Assembly: GCA_021777055.1 (NCBI GenBank)
Contig: JAIQZO010000108.1
Location: 1 to 64,000, forward strand
DNA length: 64,000 nt
DNA from: Candidatus Anammoxibacter sp.
Lineage (GTDB): Bacteria > Planctomycetota > Brocadiia > Brocadiales > Anammoxibacteraceae
Direction: 5' to 3'
Part shown: positions 44,319 to 52,603 of the stretch, in pieces
Layout: every line of letters starts with the position of its first letter
Numbering within the stretch: position 1 is the first letter of the stretch
The notes under the pieces: model-generated
The model's input: only the letters and a program-made list of their open reading frames with translations
Told to the model about the DNA's origin: nothing
Database searches by the model: none
Translations under genes and position numbers: made by a program

Positions 44319-44717
44319 TTACTCTTCGATAATCTTTATTTGAACACTTCTGTTTCTTGGTCCGTCAAATTCACAAAAATATATTGCCTGCCATGTTCCA
44401 AGTAAAAGTGTGCCATTCTCTATAAAAACTGATGTGGAAATTCCTACTAAAGAAGATTTTACATGTGCATCTGAGTTTCCTTCCATATGTCTAAACTCTC
44501 GGAGTTGTGGCGAGAGTTTGTTTAATGCTGTAAGTATGTCAGTTACTACGTCAGGATCAGCGCCTTCATTAACCGTAACTGCAGCTGTAGTGTGCGGTAT
44601 GTGAATATAGCAAATACCGTGTTTGACATTGCTTTCTGTTACAGCTATTTGCACATCTCTTGTGATGTTTATAAACTCATCTTTTTTCGTGCTATTTACT
44701 GAAATCTTGGTAACCAT
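44319..44717 (-). CDS. yjbQ: YjbQ/UPF0047 family protein
   Basis: A 132-residue protein of the UPF0047 (YjbQ) family, with the conserved HIPHTTAAVTVNEGADPDV, HMEGNSDAHVKSSLVG and LLLGTWQAIYFCEFDGPR blocks. Members form small trimers, and E. coli YjbQ has a weak thiamine-phosphate synthase activity; the natural role is not settled. Full length, and apparently a single-gene transcript. Confidence 0.9.
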   Translation of the reverse strand: MVTKISVNSTKKDEFINITRDVQIAVTESNVKHGICYIHIPHTTAAVTVNEGADPDVVTDILTALNKLSPQLREFRHMEGNSDAHVKSSLVGISTSVFIENGTLLLGTWQAIYFCEFDGPRNRSVQIKIIEE

Positions 44718-45043
44718 TATAGTGTTATTTTATAGAAACTTCTTTTTTTAGAAGATATTGTTGTTTTTATCTGATAGTGAATTCAGGAGATAGAATTCAG
44801 AATAAGAAGAAATAGTGTTTATATCTGTGTGTTTTACACATCCCGTCTGCGACGCAGTCATTCCTCTTTCTATAGGGGAATACATCCGCGCAAGAAATTC
44901 CATATAATTTAAGATGGTATTTAGTGGGGGTGTACTATGGATTTCTCCGAATAGTTACAATTCTACGATTAATAACATTGTAAAACAAATATAAATCTAT
45001 CCTTTTTCTATATCCTACCTCTTGTTTCTTCTCTTTTTTAATA
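44718..45043. other. Intergenic, word-repeat fragment only
   Basis: Near 44779-44804 lies GAATTCAGGAGATAGAATTC, a variant of the word also present inside the 348-bp element. Nothing else is recognised. Confidence 0.5.
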
Positions 45044-47572
45044 TCAGAATTCACGGGTAACTGTAACAGTTCCAAAAGCTTTATCATCTTTTCCGTCTGA
45101 CTGCTGGATAAACATGCTTACTGAGTGTTCTCCTACTCCACGAAATTCATGACTAGGGTTCTTGTTCGTACTTCTGTTGCCGGGAAGAAAACGACCAAAT
45201 CGTTTGTTAGAGCTGAATATCCATTCGGTATTTATTATTTCTTGGCCCTCATCTGCCTCAGAGAGGTTTGTAAATGATACTAGCTGCCCTGGTTTAACCT
45301 TTATATTAGCAGGTTGGAATTTTGCACAGGGTGCACCTTTAACACTGATTGTTCTAGTTGAGGTTGACTTGATTGTTGTTCCCGCGATCCGTACTTCTAA
45401 TTCTATCTCAAAGTCACCTTTTTGTGTGTATTCGTGTTCCGGGTTTTTTACCATACTTGATGTTCCATCGCCAAATTTCCATAAGTATTCAACTGGTACA
45501 TCGGGAGGGTCTATTTCTGATTGGTTAAAGAATTTCACAAGCAATGGAAAACAGGTTTCTAAGTCACGTTCTAATGAGAATGCGACCTTTTTTATTTCTA
45601 CGTCTATTTCTCCTTCTGCTTGTAATGTGAAATTTTTGCCAATAATATCATCTGTTATCTCAAGTCCCTTTTCTGTTTTTCCTGTGAAGTCATCTAAGGA
45701 TACAGTTATATCAAAAGAGCCTTCTGGTACCCCATCCAAGGCATAATTACCGTTGTCATCTGTAATAGTACTTGTAGAGAAATTATCACATATTAATTCT
45801 TGTGATGCGGATCTTGTTATTTCAACTAATGCACCGGTGACAGGTGTATTATCCACTGAGTTCGTAACTGTTCCGGAAATTGTTATAGAGCCAACGGTCT
45901 TTTCGTCATTTACCAGTGCATATACTTTTCCGTCAAATGATCCGGCAAAAATGGTTCCATCTTCTGCTATTGCCGGAGTAGAAGTTATTCCATTTTCAGT
46001 ATCTGTACACCACTTTAAAAGTCCGTCCTTTGTAATTGCTAGTAATCTCGGAAATTCACCCCCGGTTCCAATATAAATGGTGCCGTTTTTCCCTATTGAA
46101 GGCGATGCCCCTGCTATCTCTTCTCCAACTAACAGCCTCCACTTCTCCACTGGTGAGCCTAAACCGTCATCATTAATAGCGTAGACATTACCGTCATCCG
46201 ATCCAACATATATAGTACCGTCCTTGTCAATGGCAGGGGATGAAAGGATCGCGCCACCGGTTAAGAATTTCCATTTTAGTTCTCCCCCTGGTAGTACAGC
46301 ATAAAGGTTGCTATCTAAAGAACCAAAATATATTGTTCCGTCTACACCAATTGCGGGTGAAGATATTACGTCACCGCCAGCTACAAACGGTAATTCAAAT
46401 GTTAAGCTGAAATCTGGATTAATTCCATACAAAAATCCCCTCTGTGATATGATATAGACCGTTCCGTCGAGACTCTGTGCAGGTGATGAGACGATTGGGT
46501 CTATTTGGCCGCTTTCATCTTTCTCTATATCAAATATTCTAAAAAACAGTGAGCCAGTGTCTCTATCCCAACCATAAAACCTCCCATTTTGAGATCCCCA
46601 ATATATCCAGTTATTGAACCCTATAAGAGGTGAACCAGCAATGCCGTTTTCAATAAGCAGTGATGGGTTAAAACTTCGTAAATTGAATCGCCCGTCCAGA
46701 TCAACAGGTAAAGGACGTTGGTCCAAAAATGTCTGTTCCCGTCCGGCAAAGATTGACCCTGTGCATTCAACATTAAGTTCTGGTAAGCTAGGGCAAACTG
46801 GTACACCCTCATCATCAATAACTGTAGAAACTACAAAATCATGTAGACTGACCTCTCCAATATTTTGTATAACTTGTAAACCGCAAATATCAATGTTAAT
46901 CGTTCTTTCACAATCTTTTTCCTGGTGGGAGACAATTCCTTTGTGCGATCCTTTGGGGATGTTGTCAAAGAAGAAGTCACCATCATTATCTGAGATAGCA
47001 GTTGTACCTCCGATAGAAACTATTGCCCCTGCTAAAGGGACTTCATTCTCTCCGTCGATAACCCTTCCTTCTAAATGACCAAAATTTTCAGCACCTGATT
47101 GAATATAGTTTAACAGTTCAAAACCTCTCCCGGTAAAGAGTAATTCATACATTGACCCATCCCATGAACCTACATATATATTACCGTTGTTACCTATTGC
47201 AGGTGAGGAAAAGACGGAATTGAACGTCTTAAAAGTACCTGAAATATTACCTGTCTCCGGATCAATTGCAAAGAAATCTTTTGACAGTGAACCGATAAAA
47301 ACTGTACCGTTTGCATCTATACTTGGCGATGACGTGATGTCTGCTATAAATCCGGGCCCAGTATTTATTGGTGGAAATTTCTGCTTTACCGCATCGGGTT
47401 CATTTGGATTAGAATTAGGGTTTCTCTGGCTAGTATGTTGAGGATTATTTCTAAACATAGGCCATGAAGTTACAGCTGTTTGTGCCTTCAAATTTTCTGG
47501 AAGCAAAAGAAGTGAGAACAAAGCGGAAATAGTAATATATTTTAAAGTAAATAATATTAGTCGTCTTTTCAT
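45044..47572 (-). CDS. Secreted PQQ-type beta-propeller protein with PKD and carboxypeptidase-regulatory domains
   Basis: An 842-residue protein with a signal peptide ending near NLKAQ. Residues 35-560 hold propeller blades with the repeated motif SSPAIGxxGxIYVGSxDGxxYAI (for example SPSIDANGTVFIGSL, SPAIDKDGTIYVGSDDGNVYAI). The propeller is interrupted at about 165-215 by a carboxypeptidase regulatory-like insert (LEGRVIDGENEVPLAGAIVS). A second such domain lies at about 562-625 and PKD domains follow (KFGDGTSSMVKNPEHEYTQKG). No quinone-enzyme catalytic motif was seen, so it is probably a structural or binding protein at the cell surface. Single gene. Confidence 0.85.
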   Translation of the reverse strand: MKRRLILFTLKYITISALFSLLLLPENLKAQTAVTSWPMFRNNPQHTSQRNPNSNPNEPDAVKQKFPPINTGPGFIADITSSPSIDANGTVFIGSLSKDFFAIDPETGNISGTFKTFNSVFSSPAIGNNGNIYVGSWDGSMYELLFTGRGFELLNYIQSGAENFGHLEGRVIDGENEVPLAGAIVSIGGTTAISDNDGDFFFDNIPKGSHKGIVSHQEKDCERTINIDICGLQVIQNIGEVSLHDFVVSTVIDDEGVPVCPSLPELNVECTGSIFAGREQTFLDQRPLPVDLDGRFNLRSFNPSLLIENGIAGSPLIGFNNWIYWGSQNGRFYGWDRDTGSLFFRIFDIEKDESGQIDPIVSSPAQSLDGTVYIISQRGFLYGINPDFSLTFELPFVAGGDVISSPAIGVDGTIYFGSLDSNLYAVLPGGELKWKFLTGGAILSSPAIDKDGTIYVGSDDGNVYAINDDGLGSPVEKWRLLVGEEIAGASPSIGKNGTIYIGTGGEFPRLLAITKDGLLKWCTDTENGITSTPAIAEDGTIFAGSFDGKVYALVNDEKTVGSITISGTVTNSVDNTPVTGALVEITRSASQELICDNFSTSTITDDNGNYALDGVPEGSFDITVSLDDFTGKTEKGLEITDDIIGKNFTLQAEGEIDVEIKKVAFSLERDLETCFPLLVKFFNQSEIDPPDVPVEYLWKFGDGTSSMVKNPEHEYTQKGDFEIELEVRIAGTTIKSTSTRTISVKGAPCAKFQPANIKVKPGQLVSFTNLSEADEGQEIINTEWIFSSNKRFGRFLPGNRSTNKNPSHEFRGVGEHSVSMFIQQSDGKDDKAFGTVTVTREF

Positions 47573-47752
47573 GTAAGTGCCTTAAGTTAAATGTTTTGTG
47601 TGACTAAATTGGTTTTTCCGGTTTCAATTAATTACCTTTGTCTTTATTTTTCGGCAAAAAATGTTTTTTTTACATTTATTAATTACAATTGTTTATAAGT
47701 TGCAATCATTTAACTATGCACATATTAGAATCTCATTTAGGTTACTTCTGAT

Positions 47753-48154
47753 TTAGTCTGATGTTTTATTACTATTATTATTATATGCCAGAGGTAATAT
47801 CGTTTGTAAAATGATATACCGGTTGTTTGAAACCAGTCGATAGAGAAGAAACATTATATACTTGGAAACAGGTAGTTTAAATAAAATGGTTAGTCTACGA
47901 AACCGTTTAAGTCGTTTTACAATTTCTGGTATTGCAAGATCACCAATGAGTATTTGTCCATTAGGCAGAACCATGTGGAAAGATTCTAAACATTTCTCTT
48001 CGCTGATTTCTGGAAACCGTAACTTACGTTTTGTAGACTGGCATCTGATAAATTCAAAATTACCTTTGCATATGGCATGCAACTCTATCCATTTCATACA
48101 TCCACTGCATAAACTGCATTGGCCATCGTAAATTATTGTTGCGCTATTATTCAT
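47753..48154 (-). CDS. DCC-family thiol-disulfide oxidoreductase-like protein (DUF393)
   Basis: A 133-residue protein that begins with the family motif YDGQCSLCSGCMKWI; the CxxC of the DCC family is in the first strand-helix turn, as in a thioredoxin-like active site. The C-terminal half has a hydrophobic segment (KYIMFLLYRLV), typical of the family. Substrate unknown. The gene diverges from the zinc-ribbon gene at 48429 across 274 bp. Confidence 0.8.
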   Translation of the reverse strand: MNNSATIIYDGQCSLCSGCMKWIELHAICKGNFEFIRCQSTKRKLRFPEISEEKCLESFHMVLPNGQILIGDLAIPEIVKRLKRFRRLTILFKLPVSKYIMFLLYRLVSNNRYIILQTILPLAYNNNSNKTSD

Positions 48155-48428
48155 AGTTCTATTCTCTTGATCAGAAAGTTTTTTTCTACTTTTTTTGCAG
48201 ATTTTAATGCATTGTCGTAGTAAAATGCAATTGTTGACATTAATAAAGTTATTTTGTCGTTGAGCATAAGCATAAGTAATTTAGGAAAACGATCTTATGA
48301 AGTACTTCCATAATATGAAGAAAAAATAACATTTTAATATTATAGTAACTTATGGAAAAATGGTGATCACTTTGAATATAATGTGTCCTTAAGTTATGTA
48401 TAACATGTAATTAAAGAAAGGGGTTAAT

Positions 48429-48839
48429 ATGGAAGATGGTAGCACTGAAAGATCAGCACAATGTCCCATGTGTGCAGAAAGTATAAAGGTAGAGGCTATA
48501 ATCTGCAAACATTGCGGATCTGATACACATAATATCGTAACAGAAGAAGAAGGGACGTTTGTCAGGGTAAGGTTAAAGGCTTCGGATAAAGTATATAATG
48601 GAGATATATATGTTCCTCCAAATGTAAGACGGGTGAGTGATATGTTGAACGACAGGAGAAGCTTTGTTTTAATGGCTAATACGACTGAAGAGGCTTTGAA
48701 TAGGGAGCTTAGTATAGGATTTGTTGCTATAAACAAGACTGCAATAGAATGGGTGCGTGACAAGTCTGTTGTCGAAAGCGAATGTTGTGAACTCAAGAGT
48801 GAGTCTATTTTTCAGTCAGAAAGTAATAATAAGCAATAA
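48429..48839 (+). CDS. Zinc-ribbon protein with a C-terminal beta domain
   Basis: A 136-residue protein. An N-terminal zinc ribbon has two CxxC knuckles (CPMCAESIKVEAIICKHC). The following region, VRVRLKASDKVYNGDIYVPP then RRVSDMLNDRRSFVLM, resembles small conserved domains of the DUF6812 type; the assignment is uncertain. A good ribosome binding site (AAAGGGG) precedes the ATG. It is 200 bp upstream of the Rrf2 gene, which has its own promoter, so it is probably a separate transcript. Confidence 0.65.
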   Translation: MEDGSTERSAQCPMCAESIKVEAIICKHCGSDTHNIVTEEEGTFVRVRLKASDKVYNGDIYVPPNVRRVSDMLNDRRSFVLMANTTEEALNRELSIGFVAINKTAIEWVRDKSVVESECCELKSESIFQSESNNKQ

Positions 48840-48910
48840 AATAAATAGGTAATGGGTAGTAAATGTTATTATTTTGCTACCCCGAAAAGACCTTTTGACT
48901 GATAAAATAA

Positions 48911-48938
48911 TTGACAAAAATATTTTTTTCAATATAAT
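48911..48938 (+). promoter_or_regulatory. Sigma70-like promoter of the sulfate operon
   Basis: TTGACA at 48911-48916 and TATAAT at 48933-48938 are both perfect consensus hexamers with a 16-bp spacer, about 100 bp before the Rrf2 ATG. This is the strongest promoter seen in the window. Confidence 0.75.
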
Positions 48939-48945
48939 CTTTACT

Positions 48946-48978
48946 TTGTTGCATAGTTAGTCAACAATAGGGTGTTGA
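48946..48978 (+). promoter_or_regulatory. Candidate Rrf2 operator dyads
   Basis: Overlapping inverted repeats lie around the expected transcription start: TTGTTG (48946-48951) with CAACAA (48962-48967), and TCAACA (48961-48966) with TGTTGA (48973-48978). Position just after the -10 box is suited to repression. Autoregulation by the adjacent Rrf2 protein is inferred. Confidence 0.4.
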
Positions 48979-49039
48979 AATTTGTTTCTTAACGGAGAAC
49001 AAACAGAGTTAATCTGTTTTATTATTGACTATATATAGA

Positions 49040-49486
49040 ATGAAATTATCTAGTAAAACTGAATATGCGGTACTGGCTCTTTTGGAGTTGGGACAGAGAT
49101 TTGGCGAGGGGTTTATTTTAAGTAGAGAGATTGCCAGGAAGCGCAATATCCCGGAATCGTTTTTAGAGCGGATTCTTTTAACCTTAAAAAATGCAGGGTT
49201 AATAGTCAGCGTCAGGGGGGCGACCGGTGGTCATTATCTTGCAAAGAAACCAGAAGAGCTCGAGATACGTGCGATAATAGAGCTTTTTGAGGGCTCTCTG
49301 GCTCCTTCGGATTGTGTTAATGAAAGGATTACGTTTTCTCCATTATGTCCTTCTGAATCTGCTTGTGTTGTAAAGAATCTTTGGCAGCGGATGTATGATT
49401 CCATGTTGAGGAGTTTGGAGGATCTGACATTGCAAAACCTTTTGTCTGACGAGAAGGGTATGAGAAAAAAAGCATCAAAGGTTTAA
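49040..49486 (+). CDS. Rrf2-family transcriptional regulator
   Basis: The track begins at a TTG (49025); the ATG at 49040 (MKLSSKTEYAVLALLEL) fits the family N-terminus. It is about 148 residues with a winged helix (REIARKRNIPESFLERILLTLKNAGL) and the wing VRGATGGHYLAKKP. Three cysteines follow (SDCV, LCPSESACVV), the spacing used by iron-sulfur Rrf2 members such as IscR; CymR-type members regulate cysteine and sulfur genes. It heads the APS reductase/CysD/CysNC genes, so it probably controls sulfate assimilation. Confidence 0.85.
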   Translation: MKLSSKTEYAVLALLELGQRFGEGFILSREIARKRNIPESFLERILLTLKNAGLIVSVRGATGGHYLAKKPEELEIRAIIELFEGSLAPSDCVNERITFSPLCPSESACVVKNLWQRMYDSMLRSLEDLTLQNLLSDEKGMRKKASKV

Positions 49487-49560
49487 TGGTATTTAATAGG
49501 GATGTAATCCTTCTGTAATTGAGAATTGAAACTAGTTAAATTATACATTTGGTTGCGGTT

Positions 49561-51279
49561 ATGCCGCTCAATGAGATTGTTTTGGATATGGACAAAGTTA
49601 AAATAACAAGATTAAAAACCGATGTTTTAATCGTTGGAGGTGGGGCGGCAGGCTGTTTTGCTGCTTCAGAGTTAAAATTAAATGCTCCCAATTGTGACTG
49701 TATTGTAATGGAGAAGGCCCATATTGACAGGAGCGGATGCCTGGCAATGGGGATAAATGCTATAAATGCCTATCTTAATCCGGGGGAGACACCTGACTCA
49801 TTTGTTGCATATATTAAAAATGAGTTTATGGGTGTTGTCAGGGAAGACTTGCTCTATTCAATCGCCGAAGGTTTAAACAGTGTTGTGCATGAAGTAGAAG
49901 GCTGGGGTTTACCTATTGAAAAAGACAGGAACGGATATTACAAGATGAGGGGTAAAAGAAGCATTCGAATACATGGCGAGAGATTGAAACCCATACTTGC
50001 TGAACGAGCTAAACGTTCTGGAGCAAAGATCTTAAATAGGGTAGTTGCTACGAATTTCATCTTTGACGGAGAGAGAGTAAGCGGTGCGTATGGATTTGGC
50101 ATCAGGGATATGACATTTTATGTGATAGAGGCCAAAGCGGTGCTTGTTGCTACAGGCGGAGCATCAAGAATATACAAGCCGAATAATGAGGGAAGTGCCA
50201 GGAATCTGATGTGGTACTCACCATGGAATGTAGGGACAGGTTATGCCATGGGAACTCGTATTGGGGCAGAGATGACATGCTTTGAGAACCGTTTTGTCGC
50301 ACTCAGGGTAAAAGACGTGAATGCTCCTACCGGAACATTGGCACTTGGTGTGGGTGCCAAGCAGATAAACGCTATAGGTGAGTCTTACTTATCTGAAAGG
50401 TATGAATGTTTTGGTGGTAGAAAATGTGTAACTCCTTACAGGCTTTATGCTACTATCTTGGAAGATAAGGCTGGAAGGGGACCTTGTTATCTGGATATTT
50501 CACACCTTAGTGACAGGGAGAGAAGAAAACTTAAAGAGGATTTCTTGAGTATGAATCCTTCCATTGTCCTTCTTTGGGCGGACGAAGGCCTGGATAAGAA
50601 GTTAAGCTGTGTGGAGATTTGCGGGACAGAGCCTTTCATAGAGGGTGGGCATTCAGAAGCTGGATACTGGGTCGATGTTGACAGGAGGACGACCATAAAA
50701 GGTCTGTATGCTGCCGGAGATATAACCGGAGGGTCTCCAAAAAAATATGCAAGCGGTGCATGGGTAGAAGCTAGAATTTCAATAAAAACTATTCTTGCCG
50801 ACATTAATTTAAATGGTAAAATTAGAGCTGTAGATGAATCGGATATACAGAATGAGTTGCAAAGGATAACAGCTCCTTTTTATAACCATAACCAGAACAG
50901 TGTCACTGCCCGTGAGATGGAGGAGCGGCTGCAAAAGGTGATGGATGAGTATGCAGGAGGGATTTCTACTAACTATGAGCTAAATGATAAACGGTTGCGG
51001 CTGGCGCGGGATCTTTTAAATGAACTTCTTGGCCACTTAGAATTCCTGAGGGCGGAGAACAGTTATGAACTTGTTGGATGCCTGGAGATAATTGATAGGA
51101 TTGAGGTTGCCCAGGTACTTGTAGAACATCTTTTTCACCGACGTGAGACAAGATGGCCATGTTATCAGACACGTATCGATTTTCCTGATCGGGATGACAG
51201 ATTTTGGTTAAAATATGTCAATTCTGTTCGCGATACTAGCAGTGGTAAAATAAAGATTATAAAACGGAATTTACAGTAA
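49561..51279 (+). CDS. aprA: Adenylylsulfate reductase alpha subunit-like flavoprotein
   Basis: A protein of about 572 residues of the fumarate reductase/AprA flavoprotein family. It has the FAD dinucleotide fold TDVLIVGGGAAGCFAASEL, then GGASRIYKPNN, the substrate-domain segment GRGPCYLDISHL, and the C-terminal FAD motif GLYAAGDITGGSPKKYASG. It is shorter than dissimilatory AprA (over 600 residues). APS reductase reduces adenylylsulfate to sulfite and AMP. The neighbours CysD and CysNC and the Rrf2 regulator indicate an assimilatory role. The start is unsure: TTG 49549, ATG 49561 or ATG 49588. Its stop overlaps the aprB ATG by one base. Confidence 0.85.
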   Translation: MPLNEIVLDMDKVKITRLKTDVLIVGGGAAGCFAASELKLNAPNCDCIVMEKAHIDRSGCLAMGINAINAYLNPGETPDSFVAYIKNEFMGVVREDLLYSIAEGLNSVVHEVEGWGLPIEKDRNGYYKMRGKRSIRIHGERLKPILAERAKRSGAKILNRVVATNFIFDGERVSGAYGFGIRDMTFYVIEAKAVLVATGGASRIYKPNNEGSARNLMWYSPWNVGTGYAMGTRIGAEMTCFENRFVALRVKDVNAPTGTLALGVGAKQINAIGESYLSERYECFGGRKCVTPYRLYATILEDKAGRGPCYLDISHLSDRERRKLKEDFLSMNPSIVLLWADEGLDKKLSCVEICGTEPFIEGGHSEAGYWVDVDRRTTIKGLYAAGDITGGSPKKYASGAWVEARISIKTILADINLNGKIRAVDESDIQNELQRITAPFYNHNQNSVTAREMEERLQKVMDEYAGGISTNYELNDKRLRLARDLLNELLGHLEFLRAENSYELVGCLEIIDRIEVAQVLVEHLFHRRETRWPCYQTRIDFPDRDDRFWLKYVNSVRDTSSGKIKIIKRNLQ

Positions 51280-51647
51280 TGATATATATTGATAAAAATG
51301 TTTGTAATGGTTGTGGGAAAAGTAAAGAAACCATGTGTGAGCGTATTTGTCCGGGCGATCTATTGTTTCGTAACAATGATAAAAAGGCAGATATTCGTGA
51401 TCAGGGGGCTTGCTGGGTCTGTGCCGCTTGTGTAAAGGCGTGCCCGCGGCATGCAATTGAATTAAAGTTACCTTTACAGATAGGGGGTAACGGGGCTTCT
51501 CTAAACGCAAGGGTTTCCAAGGGTGAAACAATATGGGCGCTTAAAGATTTGAAGGGAAATGTGGAGGAGTTTAAGATCAAATCTTGGGTTGACCGAGATA
51601 AAGAGGGTTGTCCGGCGTTGATTAGCGAAAAGGCTGATAAAGTCTAA
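51279..51647 (+). CDS. aprB: Adenylylsulfate reductase beta subunit-like ferredoxin
   Basis: A 122-residue iron-sulfur protein with two [4Fe-4S] sites: [17 protein letters not shown] and [15 protein letters not shown]. The inserted loop in the first site is typical of AprB-type ferredoxins. The tail has the [16 protein letters not shown] strand found in AprB. It passes electrons to the FAD of the alpha subunit. It is translationally coupled to aprA (TAATG). Confidence 0.87.
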   Translation: MIYIDKNVCNGCGKSKETMCERICPGDLLFRNNDKKADIRDQGACWVCAACVKACPRHAIELKLPLQIGGNGASLNARVSKGETIWALKDLKGNVEEFKIKSWVDRDKEGCPALISEKADKV

Positions 51648-51694
51648 CGGGCGGACTGTTAAATTGTAAAAAATATTTCTATAGAGAGTTTTTT

Positions 51695-52600
51695 ATGAAC
51701 AATTTTGATCATACATATTTAAAACACCTTGAATCAGAATCGATTCACATAATCAGGGAGGTTGCGGCAGAGTTTAAGAAACCTGTCATGTTGTATTCGG
51801 TAGGAAAAGATTCCAGTGTGATGGTGCGACTTACACAGAAGGCCTTCCATCCGGGAAAGATACCTTTTCCATTAATGCATATTGATACAGGTTACAAATT
51901 CCCGGAGATGATTGAGTTTCGCGATAAATTGGTTAAAAGTATAGGTGCAAATCTTATTGTAGAACGTAATGAAGAGTGGATCTCTAAAGGGACTCATCCT
52001 TCAAAAGTGGGGACTGACAAGTGTTGTGCAAAGTTAAAGACGCAGGGATTGTTAGATGGCCTTAAAAAACATGGATTTGATGCTGCTTTTGGAGGTGCAC
52101 GACGGGATGAGGAAAAATCGCGGGCCAAAGAGCGAGTGTTCTCGTTTCGTGATGAATTTGGACAGTGGGATCCAAAGAATCAGCGTCCGGAGCTTTGGAA
52201 TATATATAACTGCCTCATTAATGAGAACGAATCCATAAGGGTATTTCCATTGAGCAATTGGACTGAGACGGATGTGTGGCAGTACCTTAAGTTAGAAAAC
52301 ATACCTATTGTTCCAATCTATTATGCAATGGAAAGAGAGGTTGTGGATAGAGGTGGAATATTGGTTCCTTATGATAAAAACACCATATTAAAAGAGGGTG
52401 AAAAGGTTGAGACCGTTATGAGTAGATTCAGGAGTTTGGGTTGTTCGCCGTGTACAGGCGCAATCAGGTCTACTGCCAAGACGATTGATGAAATTATTAT
52501 TGAGTTGGGAGATGTTAAGAAATCTGAGCGTGAAAATCGTATTATTGATCACGGTTCGGATAGCTCTATGGAAGATAAGAAAAAGGAGGGTTATTTCTAA
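51695..52600 (+). CDS. cysD: Sulfate adenylyltransferase subunit 2 (CysD)
   Basis: A 301-residue PP-loop enzyme. The P-loop-like [12 protein letters not shown] is near residue 37, followed by [35 protein letters not shown] and the C-terminal [14 protein letters not shown]. It makes APS from ATP and sulfate together with CysN. It lies 47 bp after aprB and 3 bp before cysNC. Confidence 0.95.
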   Translation: MNNFDHTYLKHLESESIHIIREVAAEFKKPVMLYSVGKDSSVMVRLTQKAFHPGKIPFPLMHIDTGYKFPEMIEFRDKLVKSIGANLIVERNEEWISKGTHPSKVGTDKCCAKLKTQGLLDGLKKHGFDAAFGGARRDEEKSRAKERVFSFRDEFGQWDPKNQRPELWNIYNCLINENESIRVFPLSNWTETDVWQYLKLENIPIVPIYYAMEREVVDRGGILVPYDKNTILKEGEKVETVMSRFRSLGCSPCTGAIRSTAKTIDEIIIELGDVKKSERENRIIDHGSDSSMEDKKKEGYF

Positions 52601-52603
52601 GCT

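Noticed and set aside
45162-47441. Plus-strand ORFs of up to 194 aa opposite the PQQ-type gene
   Set aside because: Antisense shadows of a strongly supported coding sequence with a signal peptide and repeated motifs.
49025-49039. TTG start of the Rrf2 gene in the ORF track
   Set aside because: The ATG at 49040 gives the standard family N-terminus MKLSSKTEYAV; the extra five residues are not family-like.
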